Shown: positions 49,060-61,189 of the stretch, piece after piece | How positions within the stretch are numbered: the first letter of the stretch is position 1 | Layout: every line of letters starts with the position of its first letter | From: Hymenoscyphus infarciens | Lineage: Eukaryota > Ascomycota > Leotiomycetes > Helotiales > Helotiaceae | Assembly: GCA_001414345.1 (NCBI GenBank) | Contig: LLCB01000022.1 | Span: 248,001 to 312,000, forward strand | DNA length: 64,000 nt | Direction: 5' to 3' | The notes under the pieces: model-generated | What the model saw: only the letters and a program-made list of their open reading frames with translations | Told to the model about the DNA's origin: nothing | The model's database searches: none | Program-made: the position numbers and the translations under genes

Positions 49060-49482
49060 AGTGGCTGGTGTGGTGCTATGCACTGAGTTACTTGTTAGTA
49101 GTATGCTGGAGTTGAAGTCTAATAATCATCCAAGACTGGTCGGTCAAATAGGTTGTAGGTGTATCGTCTGGAGGGGGAGGGGTTGAAGTCAGAGTTGCTT
49201 TTGTGTTGAGTTGAGCGCGGCGGCGGTTGCCAGAATTAGATAATGACGCTAGCGTCCCTTTACTAGTGGGGAATGCGGTCATATCCCTGCAACCTGCGAT
49301 TAAGCTCTCCTCTGTTCTAACTTCTGTGCCAAATCGGCAAATCGGCCTTCACCCCAAGAACGCCAGAAGGACCCTCATCTTTCAATCTAAACAAAGAACC
49401 GAACCGGACTACCACCCTTTACAGTACTTTTCGGTTGAGCGTATGAATGGCAACTCTCTGATAATCACAAACCCTCACAGCC
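49060..49482. promoter_or_regulatory. Bidirectional promoter CCCH gene/TFIIF beta
   Basis: 423 bp between divergent starts. No other gene; no clear TATA box. Confidence 0.5.
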
Positions 49483-50751
49483 ATGTCGGACCTATTGATC
49501 AAGCCTGATCCTGATGCGCCTGGCGCATCGCCTGCCGCCTTCAGCGAGGAAGACATCTACGAAGATGCTGGCGACCTCGAGTTCAACACCGAAGATAAAT
49601 TCCAAAAGCTCTACCTTGCGCGGGTCCCGAAATACGTCTGGGAGGCATGGAACAAACTCGACGACAATGAGGAGATCAGAATTGGTACCATCCGCCAGTC
49701 TTTCGAGACAGATGCAAACGGGGTGGAGAAAGTAGGCGCCTAGCCCCCATATACATATTCCAAGATGTATTTTGACTCATTATTTTAGCAGACATCCCTT
49801 TCAATGCTACTCTCTTCTGATATCGGCGAGCACCAAATGGTCCCAAAGGAATATTTGTTGGATGTGACGGAGGAAAATGTCAAGAATACCTTTATCTTCA
49901 CCGAACAAGATCTCCCTGGCTTCAAGTCCAAGTCCAAACAGAAGTTCGACCTCGCCACTGCAAACATCCCCGGCCGACTTACCATGGCAAAGAAGAATGA
50001 AAAGGCAGCTGCGACAAAGACTCCATACGACCCCAATAGACGATTCCAGCCATATTACAGAAAAGCCATACCAAGTTAGTATTTGCAGGAGGCGAATTCA
50101 GGCTGGCAGGCTGGCAGGCTGACATGCACAATTAGAACGTACCACTCTTGCGGGAAGAGTTGCTCACGAGGTAAACTGTGTTGCTGTGGAAAACGAAGAA
50201 TCAGAGCGTTTACTCGCCCAACGAACCATCGAAGCTATGCAACCCAAGGTCGCAACCATGTATATTGCAGACCAGGATCTCAATGATATGCCCAGTGGTT
50301 TCATCCAGCCAGGAACAGTTGCAGCAGGCCAAAAATGGGGCACATTCATCGTTCGTCTGATCAATGTCATCCATCAAGTTCCTCATACTAACAATCATGA
50401 TAGAAAACGAGTGGCGCTGTACCCGGCAAGAAGTCACAACTTCAAAAGACTGCTCGCATGCCTCAGAACGAGCTTCTGGACAAACTTTTCGCTTGCTTTG
50501 CACGGCATGCTTATTGGCCCATGAAGGTTCTACGTCAAGAGCTCCAGCAACCAGAAGCCTATCTTCGTGAAACTTTGGACAAAATTGCCATTCTTCACAA
50601 GAGCGGTCCCTTTGCCACGAACTGGGGATTGAAGCCAGAAAATAAACAGGAAAACTATGCGGCGCCTGAAACTCTAGCCCAAGCCGACCCCGGAGCTGAC
50701 GATATGGACGAAGATGATGAGGATGTAGATATGAAGTTTGAGGATGTGTAG
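49483..50751 (+). CDS. TFG2: Transcription initiation factor IIF subunit beta (Tfg2/RAP30)
   Basis: Exons 49483-49731, 49792-50074, 50136-50350 and 50404-50751 keep phase and give 364 residues. The N-terminal half forms the dimerisation barrel with the large subunit (KLYLARVPKYVWEAWNKLDD, EYLLDVTEE). GRVAHEVNCVAVENEE and the FIQPGTVAAGQKWGTFIK linker follow. The C-terminal winged helix is clear: NELLDKLFACFARHAYWPMK, LRQELQQPEAYLRETLDKIA and HKSGPFATNWGLKPE. An acidic tail closes the protein. It acts in the nucleus with RNA polymerase II at initiation. Intron 1 ends TAGCAG, a tandem acceptor: use of the first AG (exon from 49789) would add one Gln. Confidence 0.95.
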
Positions 50752-51374
50752 ATTTCTACATTGAGCCTTTTTTAATTGAAACTACACATAGCATGGACGG
50801 CGTTTGGGGAGTTAAATTGGGAAATTCAAACGGCTGCATTTTGAGGTGTTATTACGCATATACAGGCAAGGAGATATGATCTCCTGGAAAGCAAAGCACG
50901 GGACTTTGAACTTTTCCAACAAGTAATTTAAAAATACCCTTCAGGTAGAGAACAAGCAAAAACACTTTATTCCTTCGGCGTGGTATTACAGTAACTGTGC
51001 ATGGCATTCTATACATCTGCTCAAACCACATTGATGTCTGTGCCTCTTGCAAAACATGATCCCCGTCTGTTGAGATGTCTTCTCAATGCCATCCAAGACA
51101 CCGATATCCTATATCCCCGTAAAATGCATAAACCAGATCCCTCCCAATGACATCAAAACCGAAAAGCTTCCCCCATCATTGATCACCGATTCGAATATCA
51201 CAGACCATGATCCTCCCGCATTAAATCACCATCTCCGGATAACAAAAGTAGACACATCAAAACATCCCAACCACCTCGCTCACTCCGAAAGGGCCACTTT
51301 TTGAGAGTGGAAGGAAGGAAAACCGAATCCCTGGAAGCTTCTCCAAAATCCTGACCCGAGAGAAAATCCAGAAT
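50752..51374. other. Convergent intergenic region
   Basis: About 620 bp between the 3' ends of the TFIIF beta gene and the F-box gene. No gene seen. Confidence 0.5.
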
Positions 51375-52730
51375 TCAAGTCCCCTCTCTATTCTCCACAA
51401 CCTCTTTGACAATTCTTTCCACCTCTTCTCTCGTGCCTTTAACCGCCCACCTGACATCCTTCTGCATCCCGCTCCCCCTGAAATCCACCTTCCTCAATCC
51501 GCTCTCTCCTTCCTCTCCTCGACTAGCTTCAACCATCAATTTCTCAACTCGTAAAGTAGTCAACCAAGTACAAGCCCTCGCCTTCAAAACTTTCAATTCA
51601 TTTAATTTGACAATAACTCGTACAATATCCTCCGCATAAAACGGTCTCAAAGAATCACTCGCCCATGTCCAACTCTTGGGTACATCAGAAACGAAAATTA
51701 TGTTTGTCGAAGCAGTAGGCGGGAATAATTTTGAGAGGACAAGGAAGTCACCTGCCAATTGTAGGTGTGAGAGGTTTAGATATTTAAGACGAGAACAAGC
51801 TGTCAGGACGTGACAGAGCCCTCCTATTGGTACATCTCTTGTTCCATGATATGTGTCTAGAAATGGCGAGGGTGGAGGATGAGAAGACGATTTTCCAAAA
51901 TGAGAGGTTTGGAAGTAAGATGTCTGACGCACCCAGTGGAGGTCGTGGTAGCGGTATTTGAATTCTCTCCACCCAGCCAGCGGAAGTAATTCTTGATTCT
52001 GCTGGTTCTGATGCAGTTTTGAGAAGGAGGAGAGGTCAAGGTTTCGTACCAACTTCGCGTAATGGGGATGATGGGAGACTTCGAAGCAGAATTGGGCAAA
52101 GCGGTAGGTTGAGACGAATGCAGGGGATGAGTAGAGAAATGTGGCTGCTACTTCTATTGTGTTTGAGTTTGTGAGCATGAGGGCGTGCCAGGCTTGTTGG
52201 TCTAAGTGGACGAATATCGAGGTGAGTATTTCGGCGGGCATTGTTGCTAGAGAGGGCGAGGGTGACGTCGCGGATTTTCGACGGCGCGAGAGGAGGGAGG
52301 ATGTTACGGACTTTATGGAGGAGGAGGAGGTCGAGTTTCTTCGTCTTCTGATTATAAGGGGTCCTGTTTTGAGACGGCCGGGGATGATGGGAGGAATGAG
52401 TGACCGGATGGTTTGTTTTTGTCGTGAGGTGGGAATGAATTGAGTGTCATCTTTGGACATGGAGATTTTTGTCTCGGACACCGGTTGCAATGAGGGGATG
52501 GCCATAATTTCTCTTGGGCGAGTAGGGGCGTTTCCGTCAGTCTGAGTGATAATGTTATAGTGCTTCGTTTGTGTAGATGAACCAGGGAGAGAATGATAAT
52601 GGCTGAAGAGAAGGCTATTGGACTTTTGGGATAACAAAAAAGAGTTTGAATCTTTCCTCCTTCGTGATACCCTGCGATCAATATCAGCCATGTTGTTCTG
52701 GATAAGCGATAAAAGGGGGACAAAAATCAA
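51375..52730 (-). CDS. F-box protein
   Basis: One uninterrupted frame of 451 residues; Met at 52691 (MADIDRRVSRRRKDS) is an equally likely start and would give 438. The first ~155 residues are basic and Ser/Arg-rich. An F-box lies near residues 160-205 (LATMPAEILTSIFVHLDQQAWHAL is its core), followed by leucine-rich-like segments such as LVRNLDLSSFSKL, LKYLNLSHLQLAG and LRVEKLMVEASRG. This resembles fungal F-box/LRR proteins that recruit substrates to the SCF ubiquitin ligase. The target is unknown. It is the only long single-exon gene in the window, but its codon use matches neighbours. Confidence 0.8.
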   Translation of the reverse strand: MIFVPLLSLIQNNMADIDRRVSRRRKDSNSFLLSQKSNSLLFSHYHSLPGSSTQTKHYNIITQTDGNAPTRPREIMAIPSLQPVSETKISMSKDDTQFIPTSRQKQTIRSLIPPIIPGRLKTGPLIIRRRRNSTSSSSIKSVTSSLLSRRRKSATSPSPSLATMPAEILTSIFVHLDQQAWHALMLTNSNTIEVAATFLYSSPAFVSTYRFAQFCFEVSHHPHYAKLVRNLDLSSFSKLHQNQQNQELLPLAGWREFKYRYHDLHWVRQTSYFQTSHFGKSSSHPPPSPFLDTYHGTRDVPIGGLCHVLTACSRLKYLNLSHLQLAGDFLVLSKLFPPTASTNIIFVSDVPKSWTWASDSLRPFYAEDIVRVIVKLNELKVLKARACTWLTTLRVEKLMVEASRGEEGESGLRKVDFRGSGMQKDVRWAVKGTREEVERIVKEVVENREGT

Positions 52731-55172
52731 GAATCTAACATCCTGTCGGCTAAATAAAGGTATTCAGAAACTTGAAGTGATGTAATTTGTGTGTACCCAA
52801 TCACTCGAACCTCGAGAAAATGATACAGAGTAGTATACTTGACTCGTAAGGATGTACAGCTATCGCGAACAAATGTATAAATGGGGCTTCATCCGTAACA
52901 CAAAACTCACCTCAAATCCAATGATAAAATGCCTCGACCTGGCTGGGAAGTGTTCTTTATTCAAACTAGGAATTCCGGAAGGCGGGACCCTGCGTGATGC
53001 GTCCTTGGGTTGAGAAACAGGCAATATAACTGGACAATATACAGCTCACATGCATAAAGGCGGAGGACCAAACATGCATATGTATGTGCTGGGTTGATTC
53101 TTCTAGAGCTTCCTTCTCAGTATAGAACAGGACGGGCGAGAGGCGATGATGTTGGTCTCGGAAAAGGTCTCGAGTTGTTCGTTTTACTAGTAGTTGAATT
53201 TTAATTTGACGGCACTGCACAATAGTCGATAAAAAGTAGGTAGCTAGTATGGACTCGGCTTGGGTTAGTTCTTGAGTTCCAGCTCCACAGCATCATCATT
53301 TTAGAGGGCAACATTCCAGCCACCCTAATCGTGTATCGGAATTCCTCAACAAACTCCCTCAATTTCCAAGGTAATCTGATTATCTGACAACAATGTTTTA
53401 TCCTAAATTGCACCAGATGAACTTACAAATCCCCACCATTGATTTACTGCAGGTAGTCTCCAGGACTGGGTCGACAACCGCTCCTGCGTGCGGCCCAGCA
53501 GAAAGGGCCCGAAGAGAGATCGCGTGAGCGTTGAGGAAGTCTTGGTGACACTCAACGGATGAGGGTCAGATGCGATGTCCAATATTGAGAAAAAATGCAA
53601 AAACTAGGGCTGTCCACGTTGCACTCCAAGTTCCTGCGGGAAAGTACCTACTAACATGTGGAAGGTGGGGTAGTGCTTATCGGCTGATAACATTTCCGTG
53701 GAGGGGTAATCTACATATGGAGTAAGTGTTAGCTTAGCCTAAGGGAAATATGTTAACAGAGGGACCGAGGACGCGGATTTGGGGGCTTACGGAAAAGCAA
53801 TGGCCCATTGTTTCTATAGTGAACTTTCGCACACAGTATTAGCGGACTCTAAAAGGCGATCCCTCTCTAGTATGAATGCGCAATATGTATTCAGGCCCAA
53901 CCCCCACTTCTTCCTGTTTGAATATCGAACAACAAACGCGGTGCTCAGAAGAGGCAGTGCAGCAGCAGTTTTCCAGCACACTCCTCTAAAGCAGTTTAGT
54001 AGAAGAGCGACTGTTATTCCGCCATGTTCAAAGCGAAACCCAACTTTTCATTCTTGTAATATAATTTTGACTATTGCAAAGTACAACAGTGTTCAGGGTA
54101 ATGGGAATTCAGGGACGAAGAGAAAAGACCTCGTCTACTCTCACAGTGTTTAAGGCCAAAGCAGAAAAGCACCGCCCATAGCAAGAAGTCAGATGCAAAT
54201 AGATGATGAAGATCGAGGGTGCTTGGGATTTTGAATATGTTTTTGTAGGCTTCAGGTGGATGCTTAGAAGTACAGATTATATATCCAGTGAATTGATGGC
54301 ATTTATAAATTTGGTTGCATGTCGCAAAATCTCCATATTCTCAAATGATTGAAAAGTTTGGACGAGTATGTTGTATCTTGAGTGACGACTGTAAAGTGCA
54401 GTTTTGTTACATGTCGCAAATTCTCAAATGGTCCAGATATTTTAAATATATGGCAAACAAAAACAAGACTTCAGACGAATTCGAAACGAATAGAGTCTGG
54501 GTGAAGTCTGTAACGGGAAGTTTTCGCATTCTAACAACCGTCCCAAGCATTTTAGATCAAAGACAAGACATTGGGATGTTTGAACCACGGAGTGAAGGAG
54601 AAGTAAAGTGAGACTAGTAGCTTGCGATATAAAAACCCAAGCAGACCAAGGGAAGCAGAGACTGAATTGCCACATTTCCAGAAATGAAATTGAAGATATC
54701 AGAAAATGACGAAAAGAGGAATGGAGAAGATGGTCTTGCAATCAAGTTCAGAACCAATTGTAAGCAATTATTCTTTCCTCGACACAGAATAGATAAAACA
54801 AAAACGACGCAGCAAAATTACTAGAAATTAACGATAAATATATCATCCATGTTGGAGTCTGAACAGTTAGAAGACGGGGTAGTTCTTGCAAAAGTCTACG
54901 ACGACTATGAACGCCCCCAAAGACAAAAAAGCAGGAGTTCGTGATCCTATTGCCTACTTAAAAAATGAAGCTATTCCAGAGATGAAAAATGGAAGAATTG
55001 AATTTCTGTTTCATCTTGGAGTTACAGGGGTAGCTTGGTCTTGGTCTTGGCATCTGCCTCAACTCCCCACGCCGCCTGGTTGATAGCTTTCACCTTATCC
55101 CCAAAGTCAAGCAAATGTCAAGCTGTCTTTGGGAAATCTAATCCTACCACATCACCCAATACCGAATTCAAC
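52731..55172. other. 2.4-kb intergenic region
   Basis: Separates the divergent F-box and COP9 subunit genes. Sequence is of ordinary composition with AT-rich parts at 54,200-54,850. Frames of up to about 125 codons occur but show no domain or splice support. Confidence 0.5.
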
Positions 55173-56474
55173 ATGGCATCCCCAAAGATTGTCGACGCTT
55201 TGAAGCAAATCGCTGCATCGTCAGATAAGCCACAAGGCTACGAGGCTCTCCTCTCCCAAATCCACCTAGCATCCTCCCCCGGACAGCTCCCAGGAGACCT
55301 CATCGCCATAATCGACTCCATATTCGCAGATTCCCTTGGAATTGTAGCAACACGCTCCCTCTGCGGAACCTTCGTGCAAAAGCTCAAGGCAGTTCCCAGC
55401 AACGAGACCAAAGTCGCAGTCGGTAGCCACGCCCTAGAAATCATCCAAGCCCAAGCCTCCTCCTTCGAAGAACAAAATGCGCAAATCAGAGACCTCATGG
55501 CAACAGCCTACGAAGACGACGAAGACAATGAAGCCGCTGCTAAAGTCCTAGCTGGTATCCCCCTTGAATCATCACAGCGCAAGTGGACAAACGAGGATAA
55601 AGTCAAGTTCTGGATCCGAATTACACGAAACTACCTTGAATTCGATGATACGACACTGGCAGAGCAATATTTGAACAAAGCCAAGAATCTCATCTATACC
55701 GTTGAAGACCGCGATCTCAATCTACTTTTCAAGTTGTGCCAGGCACGGATTCAAGATGCGAGACGTAACTTTTTGGCTGCGGCTCAGGGTTATCAAGATA
55801 TTAGTTTGATGCCGGCTATCGACGAGTCGGAACGTTTGCATACTTTGAGTATGGCTATTAAATGTGCGGTTCTGGCACCGGCTGGACCACTTCGAAGTCG
55901 TGCGTTGGGTCGATTATACAAGGATGAACGAGCGGCTACCCTGGAGGAATACCCAATACTCGAGAAGATGTTTCTGGATCGATTGTTATCGTCGGAGGAA
56001 GTTGCAAAGTTTGCTCAGGGTTTGCAGCCACATCAGCTTGCTAAGACTTCGGATGGTAGCACGGTGTTGGCAAAGGCGGTGGTTGAGCATAACTTGAGAG
56101 GTGCATCTAGGATGTACAATAATATCGGGTTTGATGCTCTTGGATTGCTGCTTGGTTTGGATGGAGACAAGGCGGAAGAGACTACAGCTCGTATGATTGA
56201 GCAAGGCCGTTTGGTCGGTCGAATTGATCAGGTTGAGAGAGTTATATGGTTTGAGGGTGGTGAGGCTACTGGTGAGAAGGGTAGTGGTAGAGCAGAAGGG
56301 GTGGTTGGGAAGGAGCTGAGAAGATGGGATGCGAATGTTCAAGGTTTGGCCGAGGAGGTCGAAAAAGTGACTTCGGAATTACAGTTACGATATCCTGTGA
56401 GTATTTTCAAATTTGTCATGAGCAAGACACTGACATCTGGATAGGACTTTGTTGCTGCTCATCTAGTAGTTTGA
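55173..56474 (+). CDS. CSN4: COP9 signalosome subunit 4
   Basis: Exons 55173-56396 and 56445-56474 give 417 residues, the normal length. Helical repeats fill the N-terminal part (LLSQIHLASSPGQLPGDL; ETKVAVGSHALEIIQAQ). RDLMATAYEDDEDNEAAAKVLAGIPLES and RNYLEFDDTTLAEQYLNKA follow, and the PCI domain spans about residues 200-370 (ARIQDARRNFLAAAQGYQDIS; FAQGLQPHQLAKTSDGSTVLAKAVVEHNL; SRMYNNIGFDALGLLLGL). CSN4 is part of the COP9 complex that removes Nedd8 from cullins; in fungi it links protein turnover to light and development. The last ten residues come from a 30-nt exon. The gene is convergent with the SGNH hydrolase gene, 180 bp apart. Confidence 0.93.
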
Positions 56475-56654
56475 TTGATGGGAAAACGGTTTATGGAGTT
56501 AGGGAAAGTTATGAAGCGACCATAAAAACCATGACTTGGGGCGTGGCAAAGGAGTTAACGACGAAACGACTAAATAGGACGAGAACAGAAAGATGAGTAC
56601 AGTGCAGCATAGTACAGCACAAATCAAGCAATAAACCAAATACCAGCAGTTCCC

Positions 56655-58012
56655 TCAGATCCATGTCTCATCGGCCTCTTTTACGACCACCCTTCCACTT
56701 CGCAATAGTTTACCCTGTCGCTTTTCCTTCTTTTCACTTCCCCTCTTCTTCAATTCTATCCTGCCTGTTTCTTCCCCATCAACTTCTACCTCCTCTGTCT
56801 CATCTACCACCTCCACCGCTCCTGCCTCGTCAACCTCTTCCACATTCTCAAAACCCATCTCTGCATTAACCAGCTCAATAATTCTTCCCGCCAGCAACTT
56901 CCCCATCAAATCATACCCCTTACTAGAATAATGTACCCCATCACTCCATAGTTCCTTTTTCTTCTCCTCAGATAAACCCTCATAAGGCATTATCTTGTTC
57001 AGATCAAAAGTATGGAATTCTCCCTCTTTCTCCCCTTCCAAACCCCATTCGCCCAAGCCCATTTCCTGTTCTAGGCGCTTCTCTTCTTGGACGACCTCTC
57101 CGCGCTCGAGGATGGCTTTGTTGATCTTGTTGCGTTTTGGGTTTTGTTCTTTTTCGCAGCTGGGACATTCGGGGATTGTCATTGCGAGGACTGTGGTGCC
57201 GTGTTCGAGGGGGATTGCCCATACTTTTTTGAGGCCCCGGTAGATATCTGAGGGGGAGGAGTGCACGAAGAGGTCGTTTGTTCCGCCAAGGATGATGGCG
57301 TGGGTGTAGGGGTTTTTTGGGTGGGTTTCTTCGTCTGGGGGAGGGGCTTGTTAGTGATGGGGAGGGATTAAGCGGGTTGATGGGTACGAAATTTATATAA
57401 AATGAAGAGATTGGAGATTGAGGAGGGGAATGAAGCGATCGTGTGAAGACGTTGATATCATTCGTGGTGTGATGAAAGGAAAAAATGCTTCAAACATATC
57501 GTTTCTCGATGTGATGCTACCCGAGTGAAGAAGTGAAGACGTGACAACTATTCAGGAAGCGAAAACAGAATCGGAAAAATTTAAGCTGGTATTTTACAAC
57601 ATGAAATACTTGAATCCAAGCAGAAAGCCAAGACTCGAGAGTGCAAGAAACTTACATAGAACATCCATTCTCGTTAAGAATCCGCCTGGAGGGGTAATGA
57701 CTTCTATATGAGCACCCATTAATCAGCTTTTTGTAAACCTCAAAGAAGCATAAGCAGGGTTTGAAAATCTCTCAAACGAGTGTCATCCCAGATAGGGAGA
57801 AACGCAATGAGTTCTAAGAGACAAAATGGGATATTCTTACTGTCACCACCCAGGCCTTGCATATCGGTTGTGACATTTATCGTAGGAAAGGCCGCTTTCA
57901 GAGTAGATTCCAGTGAGATGGAATATGGATGGTCTTTTGGCTCCCAAAATGAGAAGCCAGCTGTAAGACTGTCGCCGAAGCAAAGGATATGAAGAGCTGG
58001 GGGCATTATCAT
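56655..58012 (-). CDS. SGNH/GDSL-type hydrolase
   Basis: Exons complement(56655..57334, 57656..57703, 57841..58012) give 299 residues. The catalytic blocks are all visible: block I ILCFGDSLTAGF near residue 10 (Ser nucleophile), a Gly in MQGLGGDK, block III HAIILGGTNDLF near residue 95 (Gly-x-Asn), and block V SDGVHYSSKGYD (Asp...His). It lacks a signal peptide, so is probably cytosolic, and resembles small fungal esterase/lipase-like SGNH proteins. The C-terminal ~75 residues are acidic, then strongly basic (KKRGSEKKEKRQGK), beyond the fold. The middle exon is only 48 nt and the second intron is 321 bp, the longest I accept here. Substrate unknown. Met at 58006 is an alternative start. Confidence 0.83.
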
Positions 58013-58550
58013 GGTGGTGGTGTTTGGTTGTCGACTATCATAAGACTTGGTTCAAATCGGTCCAAGTATGGAGTACGAATACAGATATTTCGAAAAGCAG
58101 GACTGGACTGGACTGGACATATGAGGTTCAATTGAGTTGTTTGCCACGTTTGTAAAATGATGATGTGGTTCTTATTTCATCTGATATTCTGAGACGTTGG
58201 TGGTTCTGGTCTTGGTTACTACTCAAGTACTCCGCTTTGAACCTTCACTATGAGGTGAGGTGCGTGAGACTCAGAGTTCCAGCGTTGCCAACATGGCAAC
58301 CGGGTGGTGGACGGGACCTAAATTACCAAAACAACAGAACTTTTTCGGGATTGGCGAGGCCAGAGCTCCCTGTACGAGTACACCTCCAACACCCAACTTT
58401 CATAACGCGACGACTTTTCTCCACGACGCGCAATTACTCGCATTGCTGCTTAATATTTTGGTTTAGAGCATGGAATTACGGATTACACCCTCGCCTCAGC
58501 CATACCACAACAATTTGCACCATTTATAACCCGCCCTAATTCCTCTTGCA
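58013..58550. promoter_or_regulatory. Bidirectional promoter SGNH hydrolase/MPS1
   Basis: 538 bp between divergent starts. No other gene seen; no clear TATA box. Confidence 0.45.
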
Positions 58551-61189
58551 ATGGCTACCGCGTCCCCAACCCCAATGGGCTCCTCCCACTTCGGATCCCT
58601 CTCTAGACGACCTTCTTCACGACAAATCCAATCGTGGAAACAGCCTTCGCGAATACAAACATCGAGGCCCCAGCCTACAGCTGCTGCTGAAAGCCATGCG
58701 CGAACATATTCCATGGACAGTTCCGACGACGAAATACCGGTTCCCATGGTGCTAAGCGCCTTGACAAATGCTTTACTCAACGATGGAGGACCAACAGATG
58801 CACAGTCACCCCCGAAACCCTCACGAAGAAGCGCGTCTCCCAGCGAGGAGAACAGATTTAGAAGATCGGGAAGCGCTGCTCACGAACGAGTCTCGCCTGG
58901 AATCAAGGCCCATAGCCCATACCCACGAAGAGTTGTGCGATTGAGCAGCGGAACACCCTCCTCTTCCTTTCGCAGATCAGGCTCATACCCAACCGCCTCC
59001 CGAAAGCATATTGAACAACCATCCGCTGTAAAACCCGAAAGCCCAACCGACCTGAACACGCCGGCACAAGTCCCAAGAACAGTCCGATTACCCATAACCG
59101 CGAATGGCAGCCAGGGATCATTTAGAGGCTCGTCGGGTAAAGTCTCGAGTAGGACAGACTCGGCCGGTCGCAGTGAGCGTGAAGAATCTGCGCCGCAGGA
59201 ACATCCAACAACTGTTGCGAGATCACAATTGGCTGCAAGTCAAGGAAGCGTGTCGAGATACGGTTCCTCTACAATTGGGCGAAGGAGACTGGGAGAGGAG
59301 GCCGGGTTACAAAGCTCGATGCGAAATAGACAAGTAACGGGAATGTTGCTTCGTGGTCCAGTACGAAGGGGGAAACGACGGACTGATGACGAAGAACAAA
59401 GTCCAATGGACGATCAAGAAGAAGGGGTGGACGGGGCTGGGTCGAGCAGTCAGGAACCACAGAGCCAGGAATCACAACAACCGGAGTCGCAGAGTCAAGA
59501 TCCGGAATTCACTCAAGATGCAGAGCCAAATCGCGCCTCATTATACTCATCGACTTATAGAGACTTTGCTTCAGGGAGCCCGGTAGCCTCCAGTCGACCA
59601 GATTCGAAGGATATTCTCAATTCTGTACTCAGATCAAGATCACCTCCACCTCCTACATTAAATAGTGCCGAGAGACTAGCGATACAAACATCAACTGAGC
59701 GACCTCCTCTACAACCCGTGCAACAACCTGCGCAACCTGTTTTCAAAGTCCCTGCTCCACGACCAAATCTACCTTCAGCACACGACCAGGAGAATGAAGT
59801 CCCACCAACATTCAAAAGGAATAAACAAGAGCCCATGGTTTTTGTTGACAAGCTGCAAAAGAAGCCTCTACGGCCCGAGAGTATGGACATGGAAGCCATT
59901 GCCAAACAAATTGCTGCTTCTCCAGCCAGACACCCACTGGCACTTCGAAGTCAAAATACACCACGAAGACCAGCACCACCTCCCCCCAAGATGTCGATTC
60001 TCGATACTGCGACCAGGACGGCCGGAGCGGCCACCACTTCAGGTGCTGGCGCAAGAAGAAATCGGATAAAGATCAATGGGAAGATTTTCACAAGACTGGA
60101 TGTGATTGGTCGTGGAGGGAGCGCACGAGTGTATCGAGTGATGGCTGAAAACAACGCGATGTTTGCGCTGAAGAAGGTCAATCTCGAGGATGCCGATGAA
60201 TCAGCTGTTATGGGTTTCAAAGGGGAGATCAAGCTGCTCGAGAAGCTGACAGGCGATGATCGAGTAATTCAACTCATTGATTATGAAGTTAACGACGACA
60301 AAGGAGTTCTCAGTGTAGTAAGTGCTAAATGTTTCAAAGATTTACTTTCTGGTATACTAATAATTCATAGCTTATGGAACTCGGAGAATTGGATTTGAAA
60401 AAGATGTTGGATATCCGAAACAAAAACGAACCACAAAAATTCGACCCAAGTTTCGTGCGGTACTATTGGAAGGAAATGCTGGAGTGTATCCAGGCCATCC
60501 ATCGACACGATATAGTACACTCAGATTTAAAACCCGCAAATTTCGTCCTCGTAAAAGGGCGACTGAAGCTCATTGATTTCGGAATCGCCAATGCCATTGA
60601 AACCGACGAGACCGTCAATGTGCACCGAGAAAATCAGATCGGGACACCAAATTACATGTCCCCCGAATCCCTCATCGACTTCAACGCTACACCTGATCAC
60701 AGAGGCCATATCCAAAGCAATGCTCCTAGACTAATGAAATTGGGCAAGCCTAGCGATGTCTGGAGTTTAGGATGTATCCTCTATCAATTAACCTACGGTC
60801 GTCCACCCTTCGATCACATCCAAGGCATGCTTCCTCGTTGTCAAGCAATCATCAACAAGAACTACGCCATCGAATTCCCTGGAATAGGGTCCGGTAACGT
60901 CCCAGTACCTCCGGGGCTTATCAAGACGATGAAGAAATGTCTGGAGAGAAATCAGTTTAAGAGACCTACTGCTACGGAGCTGTTGATGGACTCGGATCCG
61001 TTCTTGAATCCGGTTGAGGTTGCGGATGATGCGCTGCCTATGACGGAGGAGTTGCTGGGGAGGATATTGCTTAATGTTGCGGCGAAGATTAAGGATCATA
61101 GTCCGACGGAGGCGGAATTGCTGAGTCTTTGGCCGCAGGGGTATTTTGATAGACTGAGGAGGAATATGAAGGAGGGGCGGCCGCTGTAG
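58551..61189 (+). CDS. MPS1: Mps1/TTK-type dual-specificity kinase (spindle checkpoint)
   Basis: Exons 58551-60317 and 60371-61189, phase 0, give 861 residues. The first ~500 residues are Ser/Pro/Arg-rich and probably disordered, with several SQ/Gln-rich runs (SSQEPQSQESQQPESQSQ). The kinase domain covers about 505-800: glycine loop VIGRGGSARVYRV, catalytic Lys in FALKKVNLE, then the Mps1-style HSD catalytic loop HDIVHSDLKPANF, magnesium motif LIDFGIAN, activation segment GTPNYMSPE and DVWSLGCILYQL. HSD in place of HRD is characteristic of Mps1/TTK. The enzyme acts at kinetochores in the spindle assembly checkpoint and, in yeast, in spindle pole duplication. The intron sits inside the kinase domain just before LMELGELDLKK. 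Confidence 0.95.
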
